Shown: positions 26,779-36,071, counted from the stretch's first letter. The stretch: 64,000 bases of DNA from JANNWF01 sp052390415 (GCA_052390415.1 JBQTGY010000033.1:62001-126000), one strand, 5' to 3'. Translations and numbers: made by a program. The notes: generated from the sequence alone by a model not told the origin.

Positions 26779-26990
26779 GCGGGGCTGGGGGCTGGGGCGC
26801 ATGGATCGGCTCCACGGTTGGGTGGTTGCGTAATTGGCTACGCTGAAGGCTTGGACTAATGAGAATGAAAACAAAAACGCGTGGCGGCAAACCCAACGAA
26901 GGTGCCACTTTGGCTTTCGCCAAGCTGCAATTCCAACGCCAGACCCCAAGCAACGCGCCCCAGCCCCCAGCCCCCAGCCTCCAGCCCCGC
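26779..26990. repeat. Long GC-rich inverted repeat between ntrB and ntrC
   Basis: A GGGGCT/GGGGGCT-rich segment (26779-26800) is the inverted complement of a longer CAGCCCC-rich tract (26955-26990) that contains CAGCCCCCAG units repeated two to three times. The arms are 154 bp apart and could pair over about 22 bp in the transcript. Confidence 0.6.
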
Positions 26991-27003
26991 TCCACCCAAA
27001 TCC

Positions 27004-28425
27004 ATGGCTGACATCTGGGTTATCGACGACGACCGTTCGGTCCGTTTCGTGCTGTCGGAAGGCTTGCGCGAGGCCGGTTACAGCGTGCGCGAGTTCGAAG
27101 GTGCGCGCAGCGCATTGGCGGCACTGGCGAGTGGTGCACCATCGTTGGTGTTTACCGATGTGCGCATGCCCGAGATCGACGGCCTCGCCTTGCTGGATGC
27201 ACTGAAGGATCGCCGCCCGGATCTGCCGGTGGTGGTGATGAGCGCCTACACCGATATCGCCAGCACCGCCGGTGCGTTTCGCGGTGGTGCGCATGATTTT
27301 TTATCCAAGCCATTTGACATGGACGCAGCGGTGGCAATGGCGACCCGCGGTTTGCAGAGTCGGCAGCGCAGTGCGCCGGTCGCACCCACGGCACTCGCCG
27401 ATACCGCGCTGGTCGGTGAATCACCGGCCATGCGCGAGCTGTTTCGCGCCGTCGGCCGACTCGCGCAGGCGCCACTGGCGGTGCTCATCACCGGTGAGAC
27501 CGGCACCGGCAAAGAATTGGTGGCACACGCGCTGCATAGCCATTCGGCGCGCGCGGATCGACCATTCATTGCGCTCAACACGGCAGCGATTCCGGCCGAG
27601 TTGTTGGAGTCGGAACTGTTCGGCCACGAAGCTGGCGCCTTCACCGGCGCCAGCCGGCGGCATACCGGCCGCTTCGAGCAAGCCAATGGTGGCACCCTGT
27701 TTCTGGATGAAATCGGCGACATGCCGTTGTCGCTGCAAACGCGCTTGCTGCGGGTGTTGGCCGAAGGCGAGTTCTTTCGCGTCGGTGGCCGCGAGCTGAT
27801 CAGCGTCGATGTGCGGGTGATCGCGGCGACGCATCAGGATCTGGATCGCCTCGCCGCCGCCGGACGCTTCCGCGCCGATCTGCTGCATCGCCTCGATGTG
27901 GTCCGCCTGCGCCTGCCGCCGCTGCGTGAGCGGCCGGAAGATGTGCCGCTGTTGGCCAATCGCTTTCTCTTGCAGGCTGTCGCCAAGCTGGGCAGCGGTG
28001 CCAAGCGTTTTGAGCGCAGCGCGTTGGCGCGGCTGCAAGCGCATCACTGGCCAGGCAATGTGCGCGAACTCGAGAATCTGTGCTGGCGCTTGGCCGCGCT
28101 GGCACCCGGTGAAACTATCGTCGCCAGTGACTTGCCCTCGACACTCGGAAACGGCACTCCGATCACCGCAGCGACGATCATCGAAGGTGAAACCGTCGAA
28201 GCGGCCGCCGACTGGGAAGCCATCTTGCGCCGCTGGGCGGCGACCCAACTCGCGGCAGGTGTCGAGCCGCTGTACCCGGATGCCTTGGCGCGCTTTCAAC
28301 GGGCACTGATGGAATCTGCCTTGCTCGCCACCGATGGCCACCGCCAGGACGCTGCCAAGCGCTTGGGTCTGGGTCGCAATACGCTCACCCGCAAGTTGGG
28401 GACCTCGCGCAAGCGCAGTCGCTGA
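27004..28425 (+). CDS. ntrC: Nitrogen regulation response regulator NtrC (GlnG)
   Basis: A 473-residue sigma-54 activator. Its receiver domain begins MADIWVIDDDRSVRFVL with phospho-acceptor Asp52 in FTDVRMPEIDG. The AAA+ domain has Walker A GETGTGKE, the sigma-54 contact loop GAFTGA, and LDEIGDMPL (Walker B). The C-terminal Fis-type helix-turn-helix is in ALLATDGHRQDAAKRLGLGRNTLTRKL. Phosphorylated by NtrB, it activates nitrogen-scavenging promoters. The separation of 260 bp from ntrB is filled by a large inverted repeat. The ATG at 27004 is fixed by the receiver strand; the Pro-rich open frame upstream is repeat sequence. Confidence 0.95.
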   Translation: MADIWVIDDDRSVRFVLSEGLREAGYSVREFEGARSALAALASGAPSLVFTDVRMPEIDGLALLDALKDRRPDLPVVVMSAYTDIASTAGAFRGGAHDFLSKPFDMDAAVAMATRGLQSRQRSAPVAPTALADTALVGESPAMRELFRAVGRLAQAPLAVLITGETGTGKELVAHALHSHSARADRPFIALNTAAIPAELLESELFGHEAGAFTGASRRHTGRFEQANGGTLFLDEIGDMPLSLQTRLLRVLAEGEFFRVGGRELISVDVRVIAATHQDLDRLAAAGRFRADLLHRLDVVRLRLPPLRERPEDVPLLANRFLLQAVAKLGSGAKRFERSALARLQAHHWPGNVRELENLCWRLAALAPGETIVASDLPSTLGNGTPITAATIIEGETVEAAADWEAILRRWAATQLAAGVEPLYPDALARFQRALMESALLATDGHRQDAAKRLGLGRNTLTRKLGTSRKRSR

Positions 28426-28497
28426 CGCGAGCCATCGCGAGCATCGCCCCGCCCACTTCTCGGTTTACCTCAGCACGCGTCGAACGCGCCGCGCACG

Positions 28498-28592
28498 AGC
28501 GGTCGCGCGGGAGCGCGACCCTCCAATCCTTTCCATGGCTGCACCCCGACGCAAAGCCAGCTCGTGGAGGGCGTCGCTCCTGCGACGCCGCT
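28498..28592. repeat. BIME-like pair of inverted REP hairpins
   Basis: Left unit 28498-28525 folds as GGTCGCGC-GGGA-GCGCGACC and ends CTCCA. The right unit 28565-28592 is its inverted counterpart, GGCGTCGC-TCCT-GCGACGCC, beginning TGGAG. Stem bases differ between the units but stay paired, so the hairpin is conserved by compensation. Confidence 0.75.
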
Positions 28593-28659
28593 GCTCACGC
28601 AGCGCGCATCGATTCGAATCATCGACCCCACCATGGCGACGGTCTGCAGCGAGACGCAT

Positions 28660-28950
28660 TCACTCACAGGTGAAATCAGCCGCCAGTAGCTGACTCGGCA
28701 CGGTCGCATCGTCGGCATCGGTCACCAGCAGCAATTGAAGTACATCGCCCGCCTGACGGGCGGAAATGCCCTCGATCTTCTGCGCAGGCGCAACCCGCTC
28801 GAGACGCTGCAGTTCACCTTCGCGGCCGAGCACGCCAATGGCGACGCCGGCGCAGGGGCCATCGTTGTAGGTGTCGCTGGAATTCTCGGCGCGTGAGTGT
28901 GCGGTTCCAGCATGCCCAAGGCCAGCGTGTGATCGGAAGGGACGGCGGAT
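28660..28950 (-). pseudogene. Frameshifted 3' remnant of a gene (probable secreted protein)
   Basis: On the complement, one frame from about 28889 to the stop at 28660-28662 reads like a real protein end: ENSSDTYNDGPCAGVAIGVL, then LQRLERVAPAQKIEGISARQ, VLQLLLVTDADDATVPSQLL and AADFTCE. It has no start codon. Immediately upstream the sense continues in another frame (SDHTLALGMLEPHTHA, about 28891-28940), which points to a frameshift, and nothing resembling the 5' part remains beyond about 28950. The text resembles the C-terminus of an esterase-like, phytase-type beta-propeller family, but that is a guess. Confidence 0.55.
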
Positions 28951-29067
28951 CTCGCAGGCCGAGTTAGCCGAGCAAGTTCGCGCGCTGCGCTCGACCTTCC
29001 TCGGCTGCTTGCGTTCCCGGATCGCATTGAGTCGTACACTCGTGCTTGGCCATCGTTGACTCTCCGC

Positions 29068-32000
29068 GTGAAGCTAGCGCTCTCGTTTCGGTGCTCTTGG
29101 CCTCGATCGCTGCTGGTAAGGCTGACCGCTGCAGCGCTGCTGCCGACCACCGCGGCGGCATTGGCACCGCCTGTTCCGGGTCCACCGATGCGGACCACGT
29201 CGACACTTGAATGGCGCGCCTTCCACAGCTTCAGCAGCGCCGATGGCCTGCCACAAAACAGCGTGCTGGCGCTGCTACAGGATCGCCAAGGCTTCATCTA
29301 TGCTGGCACCGCGCAAGGCTTGGCCCGCTACGACGGCCAACAGTGGCGGCCGATCGAGCTTCCCACGGATGGCCGCCGATATGCGGTGGGTGCCTTGGCC
29401 GAGGCCGCCGATGGTGCGTTGTGGATCGGCACCGATTCGCAAGGCGCGTGGCGTGTGCACGCGGGAAAGACCGTTCGTGTCGCCTTGCCCGACAGCGAGG
29501 GTATCAACGCACTGCTACCCGGCGCCGATGGCCGCGTATGGGTGGCGAGTTATGGCGGTTTGAGCCGATGCGACACCAACTCCTGCGTCGCGATCAAGGC
29601 CCTGACCGGGCTGGGTGCGCGCAGCCTGCTGGCGGAAACAATCGACAACGAGGAGCGCTTGTGGGTCGGCACCAATACCGCCGGCGTGCTGCAACTTCGT
29701 GACTTGCAGAGCGAGCAGCCGAGCACGGTGGGTGCGCCGATTGACCGCCGCGCGGGCCTGCCCAACAACGTCGGCCTCAGTCTGACCCGCTTCGCTGGCG
29801 ATCTGTGGATCGGCAGTGGCCGCGGCTTGGCCCGCTTCGACGGCCAGCGACTGCATGTCTATGGCGCGGGCAACGGATTCCCGGTGGCGATGGTGTTTGG
29901 CCTGCAAGCCAGCACAGGCAACGATGGCCAGCCGTTGTTGCTAGCCACGCTGCGTCCCGGCGGACTCGCTGAGATCGCCGCCGATGGCAGCTGGCAACTC
30001 ATCGACGGCCAACGTGGATTGCCTGCCAATGCCACCCACAGCCTGTTGCACGAGCGCTATCGGGACACGCAATGGGTCGGCACCATGACCGCCGGCGTCG
30101 CCCGCCTGGAGCGCGAGCGCTGGGCGCTGTTTGATGAGCGCAGCGGCTTGCCGGATCGAATCGTGATGGGCGTCGGTTGGTCGCCAGCCGCAGGCGGCAC
30201 GTTATGGGCAGGCACCGCCAACGGCGCGGTGTATTGGCGCGAGGGCAGCTTCGTGCCCTTGTTGCCCGAGCCTTATCAAAAGCTGCTGGTTTACGACCTG
30301 CTGGACGCACCCGATGGTGATCGTTGGATCGCCCATGGCCGCGGACTGCAACGTTGGCGCGATGGGCAGCTACAGGCCGATTTCACGGTCGACAATTCGG
30401 CCTTGCCGGCGGTGTCGGTGGATCGCCTGGGCCTGCGTCGGCTCGGCAAAGATGTCCATGAAATCTATATTGCCAGCGGCCACGGTATGGCGCGATGGCG
30501 CAGCCACGATGGCTTGCGCAAACCCGATGATCTGCCGGTCAAGGATCGCGATGTCGGCGTGCGCACCTTCGCGACGCTGATTGATCGCGAGCATGCAGAC
30601 ACGGATGTGCTGTTGGTCGCCACCTCGTCGGGTCTGTGGCGACTGGATTCGCGGGGGTGGTCGAGCATCGATCTGGCTTGCCTCGGCGCCAGCGCATTGC
30701 TGGATCTGGCCGCTGAATCCCACGCGTCAGGCGACATTCTCTGGCTGGCCACTCGTGATGGCCTGCTGCGCGTCGCGGCCGACGGCAGTTGCAGCCCATT
30801 CGAGGCGGCCTCAGGGCTCGGCGCGATTACTCGCGTGCAGATGTTGGACGCCGATTTGTACGCCTTCGGCGCGCGCGGTGTGCTGCGAATCAAGCGCCGC
30901 GGCGCCGCCAATCAAACGGGCGAACTGTTGGGGGTGGACTCGGGCTTGAGCAGCCCCGAAGTAGCCGGCAGCACGGTGGATGATCGTGGGCGCCTGTTTG
31001 CCGCCAGTGCTGCCGGGCTGGCCGCGCTGGCTCCGGCAGCGGCGCGACCGGTGGCGCAAGCGGCACCCTTGCATCTGCTGAGCGCCCACTTTGGTCAAGA
31101 CGGCCGCGTGCTGAACGCGGGACAGATGCTGTCGCCGGACGACAGCAGCGTGCGTTTCGAGTTTGCTCTGCTTGCATTTGATCGCGAGCGCGCCCTGCGC
31201 TATCGCGTTCGCCTCGCTGGATTGCAGGATGAATTCGGTGCCTGGAGCGATCTGGCCGAGGCCAACTTTCCACGCCTTCCACCTGGACAATTCGAATTGC
31301 AAGTCGAAGCGCGGGATGCCGACGGCGTGCCCGCTACGCCCATCCGCTTCGCATTTTCGGTAGACACGCTGTGGTGGCAACGACCGTGGGCCCTGATCAG
31401 TTTTCCGTTGGCGCTGCTGGGTCTCGGCTTGCTGCTTGGCCGCTGGCGTTTGCACGCGACCCGACGCAAAGCGGTCGAGCTTGAACATGAGGTCGCAATC
31501 CGCACCCAGGAATTGGCACAGGCCAACCAGCAGTTGGAGGCAGTAGCGGTCACCGATCCGCTGACGGGCCTCAAGAACCGTCGTTATTTTGCCCTCGCCG
31601 CGCCCGCCGAAGCCGAGCGTGCGCGCCGCGCCGGACCGAACGGTGCTTTGCTGCTCGCCGTGCTCGATATCGACCACTTCAAGCGCATCAATGATGGCCA
31701 TGGCCACGATGCTGGCGACGCCGTATTGGTGGAAGTCGCGCGCCGTCTGCAACAGGTCGCGCGTGGTGGCGACTTTGTTTTTCGCTGGGGCGGCGAAGAG
31801 TTCTTGTTGCTGTTGCGCGATGTCGCCGAGGACGCGGCCGACGCCGTGTTGCAGCGCCTCCTGCACGCGCTGGCAGCCACCCCCATCGCCATCGGCGAAA
31901 CCGAGCTGACCGTCACCGCATCGATTGGCGCCATCGGTTTTCCGGTGGCACCGAACGCGCCGACCGGGCATAACATCGAACAAGCCATCACCCTCGCCGA

Positions 32001-32139
32001 TGCTGCCCTGTACCGCGCCAAACGCGAAGGCCGCGACCGCGCGATACGCATCGAAGCAGGGGAAGTGGGCGAGGAGCAGCGCTACCAGACGGTGTTGCGC
32101 GATGCGCCGGCGGCCGAGCCTCCCAGCTCGCTCTTGTAG
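29068..32139 (+). CDS. Beta-propeller sensor diguanylate cyclase (GGDEF)
   Basis: A 1023-residue membrane protein. It has a signal peptide, then about 600 residues of two-component-regulator-type propeller repeats (for example NSVLALLQDRQGFIYAGTAQGLARYDG, then WIGTDSQGAWRV, LWVGTNTAGVLQL), a Y_Y_Y-type domain (FALLAFDRERALRYRVRLAGL), one membrane helix (ALISFPLALLGLGLLLGRW) and a GGDEF domain. The active site is GGEEF, preceded by the inhibitory RxxD (RGGD) five residues upstream. It should make cyclic-di-GMP in response to a periplasmic ligand. The start is either GTG 29068 or TTG 29056. Its stop is 13 bp from the convergent rluE-like gene. Confidence 0.92.
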   Translation: MKLALSFRCSWPRSLLVRLTAAALLPTTAAALAPPVPGPPMRTTSTLEWRAFHSFSSADGLPQNSVLALLQDRQGFIYAGTAQGLARYDGQQWRPIELPTDGRRYAVGALAEAADGALWIGTDSQGAWRVHAGKTVRVALPDSEGINALLPGADGRVWVASYGGLSRCDTNSCVAIKALTGLGARSLLAETIDNEERLWVGTNTAGVLQLRDLQSEQPSTVGAPIDRRAGLPNNVGLSLTRFAGDLWIGSGRGLARFDGQRLHVYGAGNGFPVAMVFGLQASTGNDGQPLLLATLRPGGLAEIAADGSWQLIDGQRGLPANATHSLLHERYRDTQWVGTMTAGVARLERERWALFDERSGLPDRIVMGVGWSPAAGGTLWAGTANGAVYWREGSFVPLLPEPYQKLLVYDLLDAPDGDRWIAHGRGLQRWRDGQLQADFTVDNSALPAVSVDRLGLRRLGKDVHEIYIASGHGMARWRSHDGLRKPDDLPVKDRDVGVRTFATLIDREHADTDVLLVATSSGLWRLDSRGWSSIDLACLGASALLDLAAESHASGDILWLATRDGLLRVAADGSCSPFEAASGLGAITRVQMLDADLYAFGARGVLRIKRRGAANQTGELLGVDSGLSSPEVAGSTVDDRGRLFAASAAGLAALAPAAARPVAQAAPLHLLSAHFGQDGRVLNAGQMLSPDDSSVRFEFALLAFDRERALRYRVRLAGLQDEFGAWSDLAEANFPRLPPGQFELQVEARDADGVPATPIRFAFSVDTLWWQRPWALISFPLALLGLGLLLGRWRLHATRRKAVELEHEVAIRTQELAQANQQLEAVAVTDPLTGLKNRRYFALAAPAEAERARRAGPNGALLLAVLDIDHFKRINDGHGHDAGDAVLVEVARRLQQVARGGDFVFRWGGEEFLLLLRDVAEDAADAVLQRLLHALAATPIAIGETELTVTASIGAIGFPVAPNAPTGHNIEQAITLADAALYRAKREGRDRAIRIEAGEVGEEQRYQTVLRDAPAAEPPSSLL

Positions 32140-32152
32140 CGCTCGGTCGGCT

Positions 32153-32716
32153 CTACAAACGACCCTTCAAACTGCGAACTTCCAACTCGCGCCAGATACC
32201 GCTAGCCATGTCGCCGAGCTGATGCTCCCCGATCGCCACTCGCACCAATCGCAATGTCGGCAGACCTACCGCCGCCGTCATCCGTCGCACCTGCCGATTG
32301 CGGCCTTCGCTGATCGAGATTTGCAGCCAGTGATCGGGCACGGAAAGTCGCATCCGTACGGGCGGAATCCGCGGCCATAACCAATTCGGAGGCGTGACGC
32401 ATTCAACTTCAGCTGGCCGAGTCAATCCATCGTTCAACACCACTCCCGCCCGCAAATTCGCCAGCGCCCCCGCGTTCGGCGCACCCTCAACCTGCACCAG
32501 ATAGGTCTTGCTGACCTTGTGTCGCGGGTCGGTCAAACGGTGTGCGAGGCGGCCATCATCCGTGAGCAGCAACAATCCTTCGGAATCGAAATCCAGCCGC
32601 CCCGCCGGATACACATTCGCTGGTAACCCGAAGCCCGCCAACGTCTTGCGCGGCGGCACACTGCGATCCACGAATTGGCAAAGAACACCGAACGGCTTGT
32701 TGAGAGCGATAAGCAT
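32153..32716 (-). CDS. Pseudouridine synthase, RluE-like (RsuA/RluB/C/D/E/F family)
   Basis: A 187-residue pseudouridine synthase lacking an S4 domain. It begins MLIALNKPFGVLCQF; the catalytic Asp is in PAGRLDFDSEGLLLLTDDG; and ISEGRNRQVRRMTAAVGLPTLRLVRVAIG is the C-terminal family motif. Short length and no S4 domain match RluE, which modifies U2457 of 23S rRNA in E. coli; RluE assignment is by this resemblance. I chose the ATG at 32716; the frame is open to a TTG at 32848, which would add a non-conserved leader overlapping a REP hairpin. Confidence 0.88.
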   Translation of the reverse strand: MLIALNKPFGVLCQFVDRSVPPRKTLAGFGLPANVYPAGRLDFDSEGLLLLTDDGRLAHRLTDPRHKVSKTYLVQVEGAPNAGALANLRAGVVLNDGLTRPAEVECVTPPNWLWPRIPPVRMRLSVPDHWLQISISEGRNRQVRRMTAAVGLPTLRLVRVAIGEHQLGDMASGIWRELEVRSLKGRL

Positions 32717-33079
32717 GGGAAAGTGATTGAGAAGCGTTGAGACCGCGCGCCACTGTAAGCGCTGAAAGCATCGTCCGATGTAGGAGCGGCGGAAGCCGCG
32801 AAAGGCGTGCCAAAACCTCGCTGCGCCACCGTCAGAGTGTTGCCGCAATCAGCGCCTGCGTTGCCATGCCCTGCGCTTGTTGCACTCCACGATATACGCT
32901 CGGAAAGCAGCACGTAGCCGACAGCAGGCAGGATGCAAAAAGCGCAGCGCATTGCAGCGGCACCAGCGCGTTGAATTGCAGGCTCCTAAGCAAGGCCAAC
33001 ACGGGTGGTTCGGGCACGGGCCATCGATGCGATAGTGACCATTACCCGACGCAAACTCACCAGCAGGAACCTTGTCATC
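32717..33079. other. 363-bp gene-free stretch with a REP hairpin
   Basis: Apart from the REP hairpin at 32780-32801 I find no gene, RNA or clear promoter. A short leftward frame with a lipoprotein-like hydrophobic start (near 33017) lacks a ribosome binding site and is probably chance. Confidence 0.5.
32780..32801. repeat. Single REP hairpin (GTAGGAGCGGC type)
   Basis: GTAGGAGCGGCGGAAGCCGCGA contains the stem GCGGC-GGAA-GCCGC. This is the common REP sequence of Pseudomonas and Xanthomonadales, here unpaired. Confidence 0.65.
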
Positions 33080-33484
33080 ATGACCAGCGAGTCACAGCTC
33101 CCCTGTGCCTGGAACGCCACCACCATCGCGCGCCTCAACGCCCGTTTCGATGTGCAGCACGACGACGATATCAGCGTCGAGGACTGGCCCGCAGCGATGG
33201 CCGATCCCGCGCTGGTGGACGCAGCGCTTGAGGTCTACGACAGCGTGGGGGCGAGCGCGGACACGCGTGCGCTGATCGTCGAATTGCTGCTCAACACCTT
33301 CGAATTTTGCTCGATCAAACGCGACGGCAATCCCGACTGGCGACGCACCCTGGACCGGCTCGAACGCGACTTCGTCGAACACGAAGCAAGCATTCGGAAC
33401 TGGGCCGAGCCGGAAGACGGCGAGCCTTGGATAATTAGCGAAACGATGCAGGCGTTGCGGGAGCGGAAGGGTTCGCGGGGCTGA
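33080..33484 (+). CDS. Hypothetical protein, 134 aa
   Basis: Not recognised. A 134-residue acidic soluble protein without signal or membrane segment. Notable stretches are the helix VDAALEVYDSVGASADTRALIVELLLNTFEF, and WRRTLDRLERDFVEHEASIRNW, so it is probably all-helical; a single Cys lies near the middle. The ATG at 33080 follows CAGGAACC at a usable distance; the open frame upstream to 33005 has no support. It stands alone between the rluE-like gene (divergent) and an ABC exporter 225 bp downstream. Confidence 0.7.
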   Translation: MTSESQLPCAWNATTIARLNARFDVQHDDDISVEDWPAAMADPALVDAALEVYDSVGASADTRALIVELLLNTFEFCSIKRDGNPDWRRTLDRLERDFVEHEASIRNWAEPEDGEPWIISETMQALRERKGSRG

Positions 33485-33559
33485 GGCAGCGCGTCAGCCG
33501 TCGGCGCGAAGTTCGCCGCGCAGTACCCGCGAACTGTCACTGCGCGACCACAGCGTGCG

Positions 33560-33580
33560 CCACCGCCACCACGGCGGTGG
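33560..33580. terminator. GC hairpin between genes, possible terminator
   Basis: CCACCGCC and GGCGGTGG form perfect 8-bp arms around ACCAC, 76 bp after the 134-residue protein's stop. There is no T run, so terminator activity is uncertain. Confidence 0.35.
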
Positions 33581-33709
33581 TGCCACCCATCGACGGCGTG
33601 CATTTGCGCATCGGAAGTTCACATTTCGATCACTGCCGGCGTTCTGAGCAACCATCCCGCGCTGCATCCCTGCTGCTACCCTTCCCACCCTCTCCGCCGC
33701 CGCCCACCC

Positions 33710-35473
33710 ATGCACCCGCTCACTCGTCTGTTTGGCTACGGCCGGCCGTATCAACGGCGTGCGATTCGCGCGTCGATGTATTCGGCGTTGAACAAGTTTT
33801 TCGACGTGCTGCCGGAGATCCTGATCGGGGTGGCGGTGGATGTGGTGGTCAATCGCACGGATTCGTTTGTGGCGCGGATGGGGATTGCCGATCCGGTCGA
33901 TCAGTTGTGGTTTCTGGCGGGGCTGACGGCGGTCGTCTGGGCGCTGGAATCGCTGTTCGAGTATCTGTATTCGTTGGACTGGCGAACGCTGGCGCAGGAC
34001 CTGCAACACAGCTTGCGGCAGGCGGCGTATAGCCACGTCCAACAGTTGGACCCGAGCACGCTTGAGCGCGCCCGCAGCGGGCGTTTGATGGCGATCTTGA
34101 ATGAGGACGTCAATCAGATCGAGCGCTTCGTCAACGGCGGGGCGAATTCGCTGATCCAAGTGACATTGTCGTCGCTGCTGGTGGGTGCGGTGTTTTTTGT
34201 GCTGACCGCGAAACTGGCGGTGTTGGCGATCTTGCCGGTGCCGTTGATTCTGTTCGGGGCATTCTGGTTTCAGCAGCGGCTGGAGCCTCGATACGCCGCC
34301 GCGCGCGAGGCCGCTGCTGGCGTGTCGCAGCGGCTGTCCAACAACCTGCTCGGCATGCCGACCATCCAGGCCTACACCGCCGAAGAGTTCGAGGCGAATC
34401 ACCTGGCCGCGGCATCCGATGCGTTCCGCCAACGTAACGCCGAGGCCATCCGTTATTCGGCGGCGATCACGCCGGTGATTCGTTTGGCCATCCTCGCTGG
34501 CTTCATCGCCACCCTGTTGTACGGCGGATTGTTGACCTTGCGCGGCGAGTTGGGCGTGGGCAGTTATTCGGCCTTGGTGTATCTGACCCAGCGCCTGCTG
34601 TGGCCGCTCACGCATCTGGCGGAATTGACTGACCTGTACCAACGCGCGATGACTTCGGTGGAACGCGTGTTTGCATTGTTGGATACACCAGTCGCGCATC
34701 CACCCGCCACCGCCACGTTGCCAACACCGCTGCGCGGCGAGCTTGAGTTTGAGCAGGTGCATCTGCATTACGACGGTCGCGCCGCATTGGCGGGAATCAG
34801 TTTCGCCGTGCCAGCGGGCCACACCGTGGCCTTGGTGGGTGTGACCGGTGGTGGCAAGTCCAGCTTGCTCAAGTTGCTGATGCGATTTGCGGCACCCAGC
34901 AACGGTCGGGTGTTGTTTGATGGCGTGGATATCGCCGCGCTGGATCCCACCGAACTGCGCCGTGCCATCGGCTACGTCGCGCAAGACACTTTTCTGACCG
35001 ATGGCAGCTTGCTCGACAACATTGCCTACGGTGATCCGCAGCCTGATCTCATGCGTGCGCAGCAAGCGGCAGCCGACGCCGAAGCCAGCGATTTCATCGG
35101 TGCTTTGGCAGACGGAATCTTCAGCCAGGTCGGCGAGCGTGGGCTGAGCTTGTCGGGCGGGCAGCGCCAGCGCATCGCCTTGGCACGCGCGCTGTATCGC
35201 AATCCCAAGGTACTGGTGCTGGATGAAGCGACCTCGGCGGTCGACAACGAAACCGAAGCCGCGATTGCGCACTCATTGCGCCGCGCCGCGCTGGGGCGCA
35301 CGGTACTGGTCGTCGCGCATCGCCTTTCCACCGTGCGCCACGCACATTGCATCCATGTGCTGGATGCCGGGCGGATTGTGGAATCGGGCGAGCATGCCGA
35401 GTTGCTTGCCAAGGCTGGCGTGTATGCGGGATTGTGGAAGCTGCAGACGGGCGAGTTGGCCGTGCCCCGTTAA
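33710..35473 (+). CDS. ABC transporter, MsbA-like half-exporter (fused membrane and ATPase domains)
   Basis: A 587-residue ABC exporter. The N-terminal half carries about six membrane segments and the coupling region (LNEDVNQIERFVNGGANSLIQ), typical of lipid or peptide exporters. The ATPase domain has Walker A VGVTGGGKSS, signature LSGGQRQRIALARAL, Walker B VLVLDEATSAVDNETE and the His switch VVAHRLSTV. It should act as a homodimer in the inner membrane. Family members export lipids, peptides or drugs; the substrate is open. A nuclear-transport-factor-2-like gene starts 37 bp downstream. Confidence 0.93.
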   Translation: MHPLTRLFGYGRPYQRRAIRASMYSALNKFFDVLPEILIGVAVDVVVNRTDSFVARMGIADPVDQLWFLAGLTAVVWALESLFEYLYSLDWRTLAQDLQHSLRQAAYSHVQQLDPSTLERARSGRLMAILNEDVNQIERFVNGGANSLIQVTLSSLLVGAVFFVLTAKLAVLAILPVPLILFGAFWFQQRLEPRYAAAREAAAGVSQRLSNNLLGMPTIQAYTAEEFEANHLAAASDAFRQRNAEAIRYSAAITPVIRLAILAGFIATLLYGGLLTLRGELGVGSYSALVYLTQRLLWPLTHLAELTDLYQRAMTSVERVFALLDTPVAHPPATATLPTPLRGELEFEQVHLHYDGRAALAGISFAVPAGHTVALVGVTGGGKSSLLKLLMRFAAPSNGRVLFDGVDIAALDPTELRRAIGYVAQDTFLTDGSLLDNIAYGDPQPDLMRAQQAAADAEASDFIGALADGIFSQVGERGLSLSGGQRQRIALARALYRNPKVLVLDEATSAVDNETEAAIAHSLRRAALGRTVLVVAHRLSTVRHAHCIHVLDAGRIVESGEHAELLAKAGVYAGLWKLQTGELAVPR

Positions 35474-35510
35474 TGTGGGTAGCACAGACGCAGACCTCGG
35501 GAGAACATGA

Positions 35511-36002
35511 ATGACCGCCGCCAGCAATCAAGCCCTGATCGAACGCTTCTACACCGCCTTCGCCGCGTTGGACGCCGACACCATGCAAGCCAGCTATGCG
35601 CCCAACGCGAGCTTCTCTGATCCGGCGTTTTCACTGCAAGGCCGCGAGAACATCGGCGGCATGTGGCGCATGTTGTGTTCGATCACGCGAGCCAAGGGCA
35701 TGGATGTGTGGCGGCTGGAAAGCAGCGCCATTTCTGCGGACGAGCGCCGTGGCCGCGCGCATTGGGAAGCGCATTATCGCTTCAGCGCCACCGGCCGGAT
35801 GGTGCACAACATCATCGACGCACAATTCGTGTTTCAGGACGGTTTGATCGTCAGCCACATTGATGACTTCAATTTCTATCGCTGGTCACGGCAAGCGCTG
35901 GGGCCGCCGGGTTTGGTGCTGGGTTGGACGCCATTCCTGCGCAACAAGGTGCGCAAACAAGCGCAAGCCAACCTCACCGCATTTCTCGCCAAGGGCGGTT
36001 GA
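35511..36002 (+). CDS. NTF2-like (SnoaL-type) family protein
   Basis: A 163-residue small protein with an NTF2-like cone fold: ALIERFYTAFAALDADTMQASYAPNASFSDP at the N-terminus and LQGRENIGGMWRMLCS next are the family's first helix and strand. HWEAHYRFSATGRMVHNIIDAQFVFQDGLIVSHIDDFNFYRW is the curved sheet. Proteins of this group are isomerases, dehydratases or ligand binders; no catalytic residues can be assigned here. It follows the ABC exporter by 37 bp and precedes a diguanylate cyclase by 69 bp. Confidence 0.88.
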   Translation: MTAASNQALIERFYTAFAALDADTMQASYAPNASFSDPAFSLQGRENIGGMWRMLCSITRAKGMDVWRLESSAISADERRGRAHWEAHYRFSATGRMVHNIIDAQFVFQDGLIVSHIDDFNFYRWSRQALGPPGLVLGWTPFLRNKVRKQAQANLTAFLAKGG

Positions 36003-36071
36003 GAGAACACGCGGACGAGGCTCGCCGAGCCCTGTTTTGCCGAAACAATCGTATGCCTCAGCATAAGGCTG

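Larger units (their letters stand above)
28426..29067. other. 642-bp stretch without an intact gene
   Basis: This holds an inverted REP pair (28498-28592) and the decayed 3' end of a leftward gene (28660-28950). The last 115 bp before the diguanylate cyclase gene should carry its promoter, but I see no clear -35/-10 pair. Confidence 0.6.

Noticed and set aside
28600..28640. GATTCGAATC that looks like a tRNA T-loop
   Set aside because: No acceptor, D or anticodon stems can be drawn around it.
28722..29297. Leftward 191-codon frame across the diguanylate cyclase start
   Set aside because: Only about 17 residues near 28900 have protein character, and they join a different frame. The rest is antisense to the cyclase gene.
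33494..35272. Long leftward open frame of 592 codons over the ABC exporter gene
   Set aside because: It is antisense to a complete ABC exporter with all motifs, is very rich in Gln, His and Arg, and matches nothing. It is a by-product of high GC.
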